Origin: Mycteria americana
Taxonomy: Eukaryota > Chordata > Aves > Ciconiiformes > Ciconiidae
Assembly: GCF_035582795.1 (NCBI RefSeq)
Contig: NC_134373.1
Span: 18,250,001-18,314,000, forward strand
DNA length: 64,000 nt
Direction of reading: 5' to 3'
Notes under the pieces: generated by a model
Told to the model about the DNA's origin: nothing
Databases searched by the model: none
The model's input: only the letters and a program-made list of their open reading frames with translations
Translations under genes and position numbers: made by a program
In this document: positions 35,701 to 44,448 of the stretch, one piece after another
How positions within the stretch are numbered: position 1 is the first letter of the stretch
Layout: every line of letters begins with the position of its first letter

Positions 35701-38619
35701 CTTCAGCCCCTGATCACCTTGGTGGCCTTCCACCAGACTCACTCAAATTCATTAACACCTTTTCGGTACTAGAGCATAAATGACAAATGGTTGGTCATAA
35801 AGCACACGAAGTCTTTCATTCTGTAACAGATTAATCATTACATTAAATGAAAACAAACAGGAAACACACACCCCACACCCCCCCAACTTCAATTAGGATG
35901 AATTTGTTCTTAAATAAATGTAATCACAACAGAATCCCTACAGATTATCAAATAAATTTTTATATATACATTCATTTTATATCAAATATATTTGATTAAA
36001 AATGCATATTCCCAGGGATACATTAAAATGAGGTTTTCCTGTGTATGAAGCCCTATATTACAGGCCAATAATAGTGCATGAAAGAAAACTCTGTATCCAT
36101 TTCCAAACTCTTTTCACTGATCTTACTTGCAGTTTGGTCCTGCAAGAATGTAATCAGGTGACTGTTCTCAATGAATGTTAATAATACTATTTTTTATTTG
36201 CAATAGAACTTTGTCTCAAGATGTGTTTACTTCATAAATAATTTACCTGCAAACAAAACTAAAAATTAAAGGTACATTAATGGGATACACACTCATTGTG
36301 AAAAACTTGAGAGAATTCAGTCAGATTCTTACTTCGATCACACTCTTCAATTGCTCGGGCAGCTTGCGATGGTTTTAAATACCTCACATAGCCCAAACCT
36401 TTACTTTCTCCAGTAGTCTTGTTTTTAATAATGCTGCAATATTCAATGTCTCCATACATCTAGAACAATTAAAAAGCATATTAATTTACAATAATTGAAA
36501 ATGCATTCAAGTTCCATGCATTAAGCCCTTCTGATAAATTAAGACAAAGGCAATTTAAAATAACTATTAACAGTGAATCAGTACCTTGAACTTCTCTCGC
36601 AGATCTTCCTCTGTATAGGATTTTGGTATCATAACAAAGATTCGTGTAAGCTCCTCATCTTCAACATCTCGGTGGCTTCCAGAAGCTCTTGACTGTGCAA
36701 TGAATACCTAATGAAATAATTAGATAGACATTAACTACTGGACAAAGGGTCTTAACCACATATTAACAAGTAAGAAAAAGAAGTTTGTTTTAACAAGTCT
36801 TTGTATTTGTCTTTCACATAAGCTAGCTTTCCTAATATGGAAAAAAATACCATCTCTGATCATAGCTGCATCTGTGACAAAAGACCTGCAAATATAATAC
36901 ACCCCAAGTGGTTTCCCAAACAGGACAGAAGCCAGCAGTTCTCACTGGGGATAATGAAGAATGGTCAGAAATATCAAAGCCTGGTTCAGCAGCACTGCCA
37001 ATGTTACAGGTGGTATGTGAGGTAGCAAAAAATGCATTACTGCAACAGGTCTAGTATAGCAGTAGTAACAAAAAATAAGCAAGCAAACAAACAAACAAAA
37101 AAGCCTAGCAGCTTATTAAAACCTTGCTACTGCAGTTCACTGCTCAGTGGGGCTGAAGTCTGCAAGTCTAGTGCTCTATGAAGGATCATAACTTCTCACA
37201 TCTGTAACTGCTAAAATCCTTTTTAATTACTGAAATAAATTTCATTTCAGAAGTGCATCCCAGAAGACAACCAGGCAAAAAAACCCACAAAAAATAAACA
37301 AACTCACCCAAAACAATCAAATAAGAAAAATACAAACAACCTTCAAAGTAAGCCTCTTATGCAAAAGTAGCAACAGATTTCACACAGCTCTTAAGTTATT
37401 CTTCTAATAGTCATGCAGGGGAGTAAGGAATACAACTCTGATCTTCTGGCTCCTAATGACAAGTTCTTCAGAAAATATTTTACTGACTCAATTGCTTTTT
37501 CAAATGAAACACGTGAAATCTTCTTTCACTGTTCAAAGTCATTCATATCTTCTCGGTACTTGGGGAATATGAAAACAATTCAAGAGGTTGAAAGCTGCCA
37601 GCAAGTTCCATAGATTTAAAAAACCCCATAACTCTTTTGAAAGAACTGTGCGTAAGATACAAAACCAATATAAAACATACTTGCAAAGACAGTTCTACTT
37701 ATCCACGTTGATCTTGCTTACAACACTTAAAATATACTTAGAATATTTCAGAGATTCCCTCAAGGTTTTAAAAAAACAAACAAACAAAAAAAAAAACAAC
37801 AAAAAAACCTAAGCTAGTTTCCAGGTACTGCATTTTCCCCAGGCCTGTTGCAGCTTATGCCACGCGTGGGAACTTCTGGCAAGGGTGGGACCCACTGTAG
37901 CTCCTCCTGAAGAGCACCACCAAGCCCGCAAGCCCCGCAGCCCGAAACCGCCCCGGGTTTGACCCAAAAGGGTGACAACATCAGCACCAGTAGGCGTGGA
38001 GAGAAGGCCACGGGAGCGGGTTTGACGCTCTCCATGGCGGCTCGCTGCCTGCCGCCAAGCGAGGCGGCCAGCTTCGCTGCGGGTGTTCCAGGGCTGCTCC
38101 CGGCGGGCCTCCGCCACCGGCCGTCCCCGCAGCCCGCCCCCCGCTCAGGGGCTTCCCGTTGCCCCCACATAGGCCAACACTACCTTCAAGCGGCAAGCTC
38201 GGGGCGCAGCGGCCGAGGCCTGCCGCCCTCCGCGGCCGCCATGCTGGGAAGGGAGCGGGGGACACCCCGCCGGGCCCCGCTCGCTCTTCCCCGACCCCGC
38301 TCCCCGGCAGGAAGGAGGCGGCGCGGCCCGGCGGCGGTACCTTAATGGGCTTGGTGTCGGGGACCAGGCTGCGGCCGTGCATCTCCTCCATGGCCCGGCA
38401 GGCCTGCGAGCTGCGGGCGAACTTGATGAAGGCGATGCCGCGGGACTCGTTGGTGCGCTTGTCCCGCAGGAGCCAGATGTTCTGGATGTCCCCGAAGGGG
38501 GCGAAGCGCTCCCGGATCAGCGCCTCCCCGGTGTCCTTGCCCAGCACCACGAAGACGCGGCTGTTGGGCGGCTCGTCCAGGCACTCGGCCGAGAGGCGGA
38601 AGCCGCTGCCTTCCTCCAT
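29513..38619 (-). CDS. RBM45: RBM45, RNA-binding motif protein 45 (complete)
   Basis: Complete nine-exon coding sequence, joined as 38619-38341, 36707-36585, 36459-36333, 34793-34683, 34335-34156, 33203-33074, 31788-31692, 31346-31180, 29705-29513. All introns are GT-AG, all phases agree, and the total is 1407 nt or 468 aa (human protein about 475). It has four RRMs: RRM1 from about residue 21 (RNP1 GIAFIKFA, 61-68), RRM2 from 115 (RNP1 KGLGYVRY, 154-161), RRM3 from about 236 and RRM4 from 385 (RNP1-like VGYAKFAD, 421-428). The C-terminal SNKRQRTY tail is the usual nuclear-localisation end. The family is a nuclear, self-associating RNA-binding protein found in neural tissue and in inclusions of motor-neuron disease (known of the family). 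I start at 38619 because MEEGSGFRL... aligns with the human start; an in-frame ATG 99 bases upstream is also possible. Confidence 0.96.
29708..29766. repeat. purine/pyrimidine tract at exon 9 acceptor
   Basis: The plus strand reads two seven-G runs in a GA context followed by two long A runs, with one T (29726) in 59 bases. On the transcribed RBM45 strand this is a nearly pure pyrimidine tract ending in CCCCCCCAG at the exon 9 acceptor. Confidence 0.9.
31180..31346 (-). CDS. RBM45: RBM45 exon 8
   Basis: Encodes [10 protein letters not shown], the basic HKKKVPPD linker, and the start of RRM4 with RNP2 RLFILF. The acceptor is a tandem TTTCAGCAG, so the first Gln may be included or skipped. Donor TTCTG|GTAAGA. 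Confidence 0.93.
31692..31788 (-). CDS. RBM45: RBM45 exon 7
   Basis: Encodes the linker [18 protein letters not shown] through YRTPP, the region before RRM4 that is least similar to mammals. Acceptor GCAG|CCTCAT, donor CCT|GTAAGT, ending at phase 0. Confidence 0.92.
33074..33203 (-). CDS. RBM45: RBM45 exon 6
   Basis: Encodes [19 protein letters not shown] and the rest of RRM3, then FLEDGSDSS. Acceptor GTAG|GGTACG, donor AGA|GTAAGT. Enters at phase 1 and leaves at phase 2, in agreement with its neighbours. Confidence 0.94.
33746..33763. repeat. CAC/CCA trinucleotide run
   Basis: About six ACC units within RBM45 intron 5. A simple microsatellite with no evident role. Confidence 0.75.
34156..34335 (-). 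CDS. RBM45: RBM45 exon 5
   Basis: Encodes [11 protein letters not shown]... through [12 protein letters not shown], the RNP2 region of RRM3, to DPHTNS. The acceptor TTGAG|GTGGGC has a poor pyrimidine tract but gives the only frame matching the human protein. Donor GTG|GTAAGT. Confidence 0.92.
34683..34793 (-). CDS. RBM45: RBM45 exon 4
   Basis: Encodes the end of RRM2, [11 protein letters not shown], and part of the linker with an Asn-rich [10 protein letters not shown] stretch. Acceptor CAG|GCTACA, donor TTTT|GTAAGT. The linker is slightly shorter than in human, which accounts for much of the length difference between the proteins. Confidence 0.93.
35030..35207 (+). repeat. CR1 LINE 3' fragment in RBM45 intron 3
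   Basis: The plus strand carries the CR1 terminal reading and 3' UTR: gagggtgactga, gagaggttgcagagtctcc, tggacacggtcctgggcaac, ttgagcagagaggttgg and cagaggtcccttccaac, ending near aaccattctg. Part of the coding end is deleted. It is antisense to RBM45. Confidence 0.9.
35600..35757 (-). repeat. CR1 LINE fragment, RT C-terminal region
   Basis: The minus strand reads [16 protein letters not shown], the conserved block that follows the CR1 reverse transcriptase (usually GLEHLSYEERLRELGL). The upstream and downstream parts are decayed. It lies about 400 bases from an oppositely oriented CR1 in the same RBM45 intron. Confidence 0.85.
36333..36459 (-). CDS. RBM45: RBM45 exon 3
   Basis: Begins MYGDIEYCS and ends after CDR plus one base (donor GAA|GTAAGA). 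It carries the RNP1 of RRM2. Intron 2 before it is only 125 bases; intron 3 after it is about 1.5 kb and contains two CR1 fragments. Confidence 0.95.
36585..36707 (-). CDS. RBM45: RBM45 exon 2
   Basis: Forty-one codons (residues 94-134), VFIAQSRAS through REKFK, with an acceptor at TTAG|GTATTC and a donor at AAG|GTACTG. It starts RRM2 with RNP2 RIFVMIP. Phase 0 at both ends. Confidence 0.95.
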
Positions 38620-39097
38620 AGCGGGGCCGCCGGGCTCCCGGGCCGCCGGGGACCGCTGGCTTTTCTCGGGGGCCGGCGAGGAACGGCCGCAGCGCCCTTT
38701 CCGCCGGGGAGACAACATGTCCTCCCCCTCCGCGCCGGCCGCGCCCCTCCCGCCTACCCCGCGCCCAGTCAGGGCCGCTGCCTCTCCTGCGGCGGGCGGG
38801 GCTCCGCGGCCGCCCCGCGCCGGGCTTCAGCGCCCGGCCTGGGGGCGAGGGCGGCGTCGCCTTTAGCTGGCCTGCGCGGCGTACCCTGCTCCCGGGGGAG
38901 AGGGGCTGTGCGGCAGGAGCGGCTCCTGGCCTGTCCGGGGCACCGGTGGGTCTACCCTGGAGGAGACAGGCACCTGCGCCCCGGGAGCGGCCGCGGGCGG
39001 GTGGGAAGGACTAAGCAGGGACGAATCGAGGGTGGGTGCCGAGGGGAGGCGCTCCCGCGCTGCCCCTCTGCCCTGGCAGCGCCCGGCCGGGGGCGGT
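37830..39097 (-). promoter_or_regulatory. RBM45: RBM45 CpG-island promoter
   Basis: CpG-dense sequence spans RBM45 exon 1, the start of intron 1 and several hundred bases upstream. GC boxes (GGGCGGGGC near 38794) and the absence of an evident TATA box suggest a dispersed housekeeping-type start somewhere above 38620. The next gene, the CYCT relic, faces the other way, so the island heads a divergent pair. Long open frames on both strands here are composition artefacts. Confidence 0.8.
38341..38619 (-). CDS. RBM45: RBM45 exon 1 (coding part)
   Basis: Encodes residues 1-93, from the start through all of RRM1 to DTKPIK, ending in frame at AAG|GTACCG. The start has G at -3 and G at +4. The exon is very GC-rich because it lies in the promoter CpG island. 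Confidence 0.95.
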
Positions 39098-39955
39098 GTC
39101 GCAGAGCCACTGAACCGGAGGAACCTCCGGAGCTCAGCGGGGCCAGGCCCCTGCTCGGGCAGGGCTACCTGGAGCCGGCTGTCCCGGGCCACGTCCAGGC
39201 GGCCTTCGAGTGTCTCCAAGGAGGGAGGCTCCACAACCTCTCAGGGCAACCTGCGCCAGTGCTCGGTCACCCTCACTGTAAAAAAGTGTTTCCTGATGTT
39301 CAGATGGAACCTCCTGCGTTTCAGTTTGTACCCATTGCCTCTGGTCCTGTCACTGGGCACCACTGAGAAGGGTCTGGATCCATTTTCTTCATTCCATCCC
39401 TTCAGCTATTTATACACAGTGATGAGATGGCACTGAGTCTTCCCTGGGCTAGACAGTCCCAGCTCTCTCAGCCTTTCTGCATAGGAGAGATGCTCCAGTC
39501 CCTTAGTCATCTTTGTGGCCCTTTGCCGGACTTTCCCCAGTATGTCCGTGTCTCTCTCGTACTGGGGAGCCCAGAGGTAGACACGGTACTCCAGGTGTGG
39601 CCTCACCAGTCCTGAGCAGAGGGGGTCATCTCCCTTGTCCTGCTGGTGACACTCCTCCTAATGTAGCCCAGGATACCACTAGCCTTCTTTCCCACAAGGG
39701 CACATTGCTGGCTCATGTTCACCTTCGTGTCCACCACAACGCCCAAGTCCTCTTCTGCAAAGCTGCTTTCAGCCGGTCACGCCCCAGCATGTACTGGTGT
39801 GTGGGGTTGGTCCTCCCCAAGTGCAGGACTCTGCACTTCCCCTTGTTGAACTTCTTGATGCTCCTGTCAGATCATTCTCCAGCCCGTTGTGTCCATCTGG
39901 ATGGCGGCATGACCCTCTGGTGTATCGACCAGTCCTTCCAGTTTTGTACCCTGTG
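39098..39955 (-). mobile_element. 5'-truncated CR1 LINE retrotransposon
   Basis: The minus strand gives the C-terminal part of CR1 ORF2 with frameshifts and stops: a start near TKLEGLVDTPEGHAAIQ (just after the reverse-transcriptase active site), then [56 protein letters not shown], and a 3' end still showing the CR1 pattern of a leucine-rich tail followed by a decayed ggaggttcctcc core. About 850 bp remain of a roughly 4.5-kb element; no intact enzyme is encoded. Its 3' end lies about 480 bp upstream of the RBM45 start codon and is unusually CpG-rich compared with other copies. Confidence 0.93.
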
Positions 39956-41390
39956 TCAATATTTCCCTAAATACTCACTTCTGCTGCAATAATTTATTTT
40001 TAAAGGGCCTCCTTCAACCAGAGACTCACTACACTAAATGGTGACCCACCTCCTTTGAAACAGCACTAGTGTCATAAAGAGAGAGTTCCTTCATGAAGAA
40101 ACCATTTTCAATGCCTCTGCTGATATAGGCAACAGCAGGGCTTAATGTGCATCTTAGGAACTCTCAGGATACAGAGGTCCAGGGAACTCAATGTATTTCA
40201 TGGGAAACAAACACAAAAAATACCTGGGAAAAATAACTATCTGTAGGAAAACAAGCACACAGCTAATAAAGTGTGAAGAATGCAATGTTATCATAAAGTT
40301 CATCACATCTTTAATAATTGGATTAAAAAATAAATAATTCCTCAGCTGAATACCAGAGCTGTCAGTGCCCTAGGGTTGTAGTAGCCCTGACCAGTGCACA
40401 CCGAGGGGTCAGTGATCCGCAGTACGGTTACCCGGGCTGGGCACAGGCTGGGGCTGTGCTGGGCTGTGCTGCAGGTACAGCCTGGCCTTCAGGCCACGCC
40501 GTGCTGCGTGCATCCCTCAGCCGCGGGATAAACTCAGCCAGCTCGTCGTTACAGAGGAGCCTGCGGGCAGCTCCCGCTCGGTACCGGTGATTACACCTCC
40601 TGCCCGGCCTTGCCTTTATCTAACAGCGCAGCAAGAAGCATCGTTTCTGTTTTGACTGTAGAAATGATAGAGTTGTTTCCCTGTAAAAAAGCTTTTATAA
40701 AATCTCATAAAAGCTTGAAAGACCAAAAGGGGAGAATCTCTGCTATGGAGGAGGTTTGCACGGCATGCTGTGTGTGGACGGGTGGCCCGCTCAGTGCTAC
40801 ACCATGTGGGCCTCCCACCATCTAAAGGGACGTGAGATCATCTATGCTATTCTCTTCTGTTAGCATTGTAAATAAATAGCATTGTAGATGATACTTTACA
40901 AAATCTAAGTGCCGTTCTTAATGGGATGAGAATGGACCAACACCTCCTGGTGCAAAATGGGGTTAAATAAAGAAATCAGGGGATTGGGGTGTGCACATTC
41001 TATTATTTTCCACAAGCAAATTAAATATGCAGACCCCCCCCCCCTCCTTTCACACGTGCAGATGTAGTTGACAAGTTTGTATCAGCGAAGTTTCGGGGAG
41101 GCACAGTCTGGCGATCTGAAGATCTGCAGGAGGCAGTAAGTTGAGCACTGCGCAGTCCTGGCAGTGGCCTTGGAAGCAGCATTTTTGTGGGGGTTAAATG
41201 GTGTCCTGTTTTGGGAGTGTAACGTAGAAGGTTGGTGAGTATTTTCAGGGGAACATACTTCGGATATAGTGGTTGGGTTTGGTTCCATGTAAAGGAATAT
41301 TTCAGAAAATCCAGTAAGCTCGCTCTTTGCACACCAGTGGGAAGTCTTCAGAGAAAAGCAAGGTTACGACTCAACACATCAGAAACAATG
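39956..41390. other. intergenic between CR1 and CYCT promoter
   Basis: No coding exon recognised. A GC-richer patch at about 40370-40620 has imperfect GGCTGTGCT repeats (40450-40475). An 11-base C run lies near 41034-41044. Confidence 0.55.
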
Positions 41391-42010
41391 TTTTAGGGCT
41401 GGAAGGCGATGTCCCTTCCATCACCGAACTCTGCACTCACTTGTTCCCAACTCCTGACACCATTTTTTCCTGGCACTGCGGAGTGGAGCCATGACAGGGC
41501 CACAATGCCACGCACCTTGAAAAGCAAGCATTTCGGCGTGAGGAAGGTGCCTACAGAGGGAGGGCGGCACTGCCAGGGCGCCATGACACTGTGGTGTGTG
41601 TGTCCCGGCCGTTGGGACCGTTGGGACCGCTGGGACCATTGGCACAGCGTGCGACACTTGCCGCCTCCCCCTCCCGCCAAAAAGAAGGGCGCGAGGCTTA
41701 ATCCTGCCCCGTGGGCCTGCGACACACCAATCAGGAGAGAGCGTGCTGAGTTGTCCTCTCCGTGATTGGACGTCTCTTTGATGACACCTGCTGTTTGACG
41801 GGCCGAGTGCGGAGCCGCGATGGGTGGCTCGCTGGGCTTAGGAGGGGTGGCCGGTGCCCGGGTGTCACCGGGGAGCAGTGGGATGGCCGTGCCTTTCATG
41901 CCCTCCAAGGATCAAAAAGGTGCTTGACTCCCCTTCATTCCCTGGTGGACACGGGCCTGAGGGCAGCCTCGCAGGCACCTTCCCCCTCTGTCCAGGCCGT
42001 TGTCTCTGGA
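41391..42010 (+). promoter_or_regulatory. relic CYCT promoter region
   Basis: A GC-rich stretch with moderate CpG content about 0.8-1.0 kb upstream of the cytochrome c start codon. It holds CCAATCAG at 41727-41734 and the inverted TGATTGG at 41763-41769, both good NF-Y (CCAAT) sites, plus another ATTGG at 41638-41642. A non-coding first exon is expected somewhere after 41770 because the coding exon has an upstream splice acceptor, but I cannot fix its donor. In mammals this gene is testis-specific; whether this region is still active in the bird is unknown. Open frames across it on both strands look like composition artefacts. Confidence 0.5.
41609..41644. repeat. four 9-bp tandem units
   Basis: CCGTTGGGA twice, CCGCTGGGA, then CCATTGGCA. 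The last unit contains an inverted CCAAT motif, so the array may have been built from a duplicated factor site. Confidence 0.85.
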
Positions 42011-42586
42011 AATCCCCCTTATCATGAACATGTCCTGACAGGCACTGGAGGAGGAGTTGAAGTCGACAGTTCTGGAGACATTCTAGGTAGCACTGCGGCC
42101 CACAGGGAAATCCTGAGGTGCTGCTGTGTTTTAGATCGGCCTTCTAGACAAAAGTACATTGACCTTTACCCTTACCATCAAAGTAGCTCTAGAAGAGCAG
42201 TCAAGGAACTTAAAGCTACCTTAACCTCCAAAAGATAAGAATAACAACTTCTGTAATTCTGCATCTCTCAGAGATGCAGCAAAAAAACATGGTGGTTTTT
42301 CCTAATTGTAAACTGGATAACTTAAAAAAATTTAATTCATGACCATCGCAACCAGATTGTGTTAAGAAATCATGCGGCTTAACAGAGTCTTACCCAAACT
42401 TATCTTTACAATGAAGACTGGATGAAATTTTCATTACTTTGAGACATATTATTTTTATTACCATGCAAGACAGAAATATTTTATAAAACTGTAGAAGGAG
42501 ATGAAAAATGTGACCAACAACAGTGAACTTTTCTGTAATATTGTTCAAATTTCCTTCTTTTTTTTAGATTTTTTACGTAGATCAAA

Positions 42587-44292
42587 ATGGGTGATGTTGA
42601 AAAAGGCAAGAAGATCTTTATTCAGAAATGTTCTCAGTGCCACCCAGTTGAACAAGATGGAAAGCACAAGACAGGACCAATTCTTTGAGGTTTATTTCGC
42701 CACAGAATAAGACAAGCTGCAGGGTTTTCTTACTCAGATGCAAACAAGAACAAAGCTAAAACTAACAGGTGATATGGATGAGGTGCAGTGCTGGAGGGGA
42801 CATATATGAAAAAAACCTTTTTACCTTTTTCTTTAGAGGTACAACAGAAAGCCTTACTCACAAGGAGTTGCTCTCACAACTGTCTACTTTGCATTACTGC
42901 AGATGAATCTGAACTATAGTTTCAGAAACAAAAATCCTCAGTCCCTATATTAAAAAGAAATTTTACCAATATCCAGCACACCAGGTCGGAAGGTATATAG
43001 CTTTCCCAGAACTTTGTAGTATCAATGGGCAGATTTTAATTTCTGTTTCTTAAGAGTGCTTTTATATTTTGTTTTGCTGGTCACTACCCTCTACTGGCAT
43101 CGTGGTGTGCTGCAGTTGTTTTGCTCACAACGCTTGACTAAATACCATCAGCTACTAGTAAGCTATGATTTGTCTTGTGTTTTTCATACAGACAGTCTTG
43201 AAAAGCAGTGGAACATCTAAAAATGGAAAATAATTGTGTGCAGGTTTCATTGTTTTTATTTACATTATTTGAATATAAATTATATTATTTGAATCAAGCT
43301 ATTAATTACAAATACAGCCCTGTTTTTTTTCCTGGTTACTACAGTGCTTTAGAATTGGCTGACTTTTTTATTTTCCTGTAATTTCTAGGAAATATTTTGT
43401 GACGTTCACTTTATACTGGGACTTCCTTCATCCAAAACATTGTCAGCATATATTAACTATTTTTTCTCATTAAAAATTTAGTGAACAAATCATACAGATG
43501 TTAGTGCAAGTTTTTAAAAGAAAGCCAAGAAAGTGATATCTCAATCCACTTTAGACAATGGGAAGAGTCAGCTCTGGAGGACAGAAGAGAAACTTGAACA
43601 TGTCGTTATAGGTATTTCAGTAGTCTTCAGTACAACAGTAGGCTTCTCTTGACAGAAACAGGTTTTAGCAGGGTTGGAAGGGAACACTAACGGTTTTTCA
43701 ACTTCTGTCAAGAAATTCCAGGAAGTGGCCATTGACAACCCTTTTTCTAATGCCCTTCAATGGAGCGCAGCTTCGATGAATTTCACGTCAATCTGTAGAT
43801 GCTCATTTTCAACAACTGTATGAAATTAAAGTTGGATCTTCTGGATACTGGAATTACAAAGATACTTACATAGTTCAAAAGTAGTAAGTAGTTGTATGTG
43901 AAATGGTGCAAAGAACTGCAACTCTCCATGATGCAAAAAGGATTTGTATTTGACTTATTAAAGTGACACAAAGAAAAGGTATACCTTGTGCATTTTATAT
44001 TATGTATCATTTATGCTCACATTCCTCTGGGATTCTAGGTGCATTATGTTCAGGAGCATCATACCTTTGACTTGAGACCGTTGATACTTTCATAAATATA
44101 TGATGTTGGGCCAGCCTTGTATTTTACTGTGTTTTTTGTTTTTCAGGAGTTGTCTGGAGTGAGGATACACTGGTGGAGTCTTTGGAAAACCCTAAGAAAT
44201 ACATTCCTGGTACAAAAATTATTTTTGCTGGAATTAAAAAGCAGAATGAAAGAGCTTATCTTATTGCATACTTGAAAAAAGCAGCTTCATGA
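42587..44292 (+). pseudogene. CYCT: CYCT, broken testis-type cytochrome c gene
   Basis: Two coding exons, 42587-42755 and 44147-44292, split by an intron at the ancestral cytochrome c position, so this is the original gene and not a processed copy. Exon 1 starts [10 protein letters not shown] and keeps the haem-attachment CSQCH. Exon 2 gives [26 protein letters not shown] and a normal stop. VVWSE and the lost Trp33 mark the testis rather than the somatic type. Defects: Trp33 codon is TGA (42686-42688); conserved sites in GLFRHRIRQ are changed; the donor after 42755 is CT instead of GT; Tyr67 is Ser and the axial haem ligand Met80 is Ile (44218-44220). An acceptor-like pyrimidine tract precedes the start (AG at 42566-42567 or 42579-42580). 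The position between RBM45 and PDE11A matches mouse Cyct. It cannot make a working electron carrier as sequenced. Confidence 0.93.
42594..42710 (+). other. PDE11A3-type frame overprinted on CYCT exon 1
   Basis: An ATG seven bases after the cytochrome start opens the +1 frame: [18 protein letters not shown], then LNKMEST... to a TAA at 42708-42710 (38 aa). The first 19 residues differ at three places from the human PDE11A3 N-terminus as I recall it ([19 protein letters not shown]). From this ATG to the ancestral exon end at 42755 is exactly 54 codons, the length of the human PDE11A3-specific head, and the exon then ends at phase 0, as needed to join the second PDE11A exon (first exon also phase 0). 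In this bird the TAA and the lost donor make the frame unusable. See the findings for the argument. Confidence 0.8.
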
Positions 44293-44442
44293 AACTTTGC
44301 TGCAGCAGCTGTAATGTTAGTGAAAAATGTTTTGAATTTTGACTAGCTCCTATGTCAAGTTTTAGTATTTTGATGTTAATTATTCACTAGGGACTGGCCT
44401 TAGCAAAATCAAATAAGGATATGTTTTAAGATGCTATGTCCT

Positions 44443-44448
44443 AATAAA
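44443..44448 (+). terminator. relic CYCT poly(A) signal
   Basis: AATAAA about 150 bases after the cytochrome c stop codon, the expected place for a short 3' UTR. A canonical signal still present after coding decay. Confidence 0.5.

Noticed and set aside
38377-39366. 329-aa plus-strand frame opposite RBM45 exon 1
   Set aside because: It is the complement of RBM45 exon 1, its promoter island and a CR1 fragment; no independent coding signal.
41393-41908. 171-aa minus-strand frame
   Set aside because: GC-rich relic promoter of CYCT with tandem 9-mers giving a VPTVP-type repeat; no recognisable protein.
42587-44292. Processed (retrotransposed) cytochrome c pseudogene, which are common in vertebrate genomes
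   Set aside because: The two exons are separated by 1391 bases at the normal intron position with an intact acceptor, and the location is syntenic with mouse Cyct.
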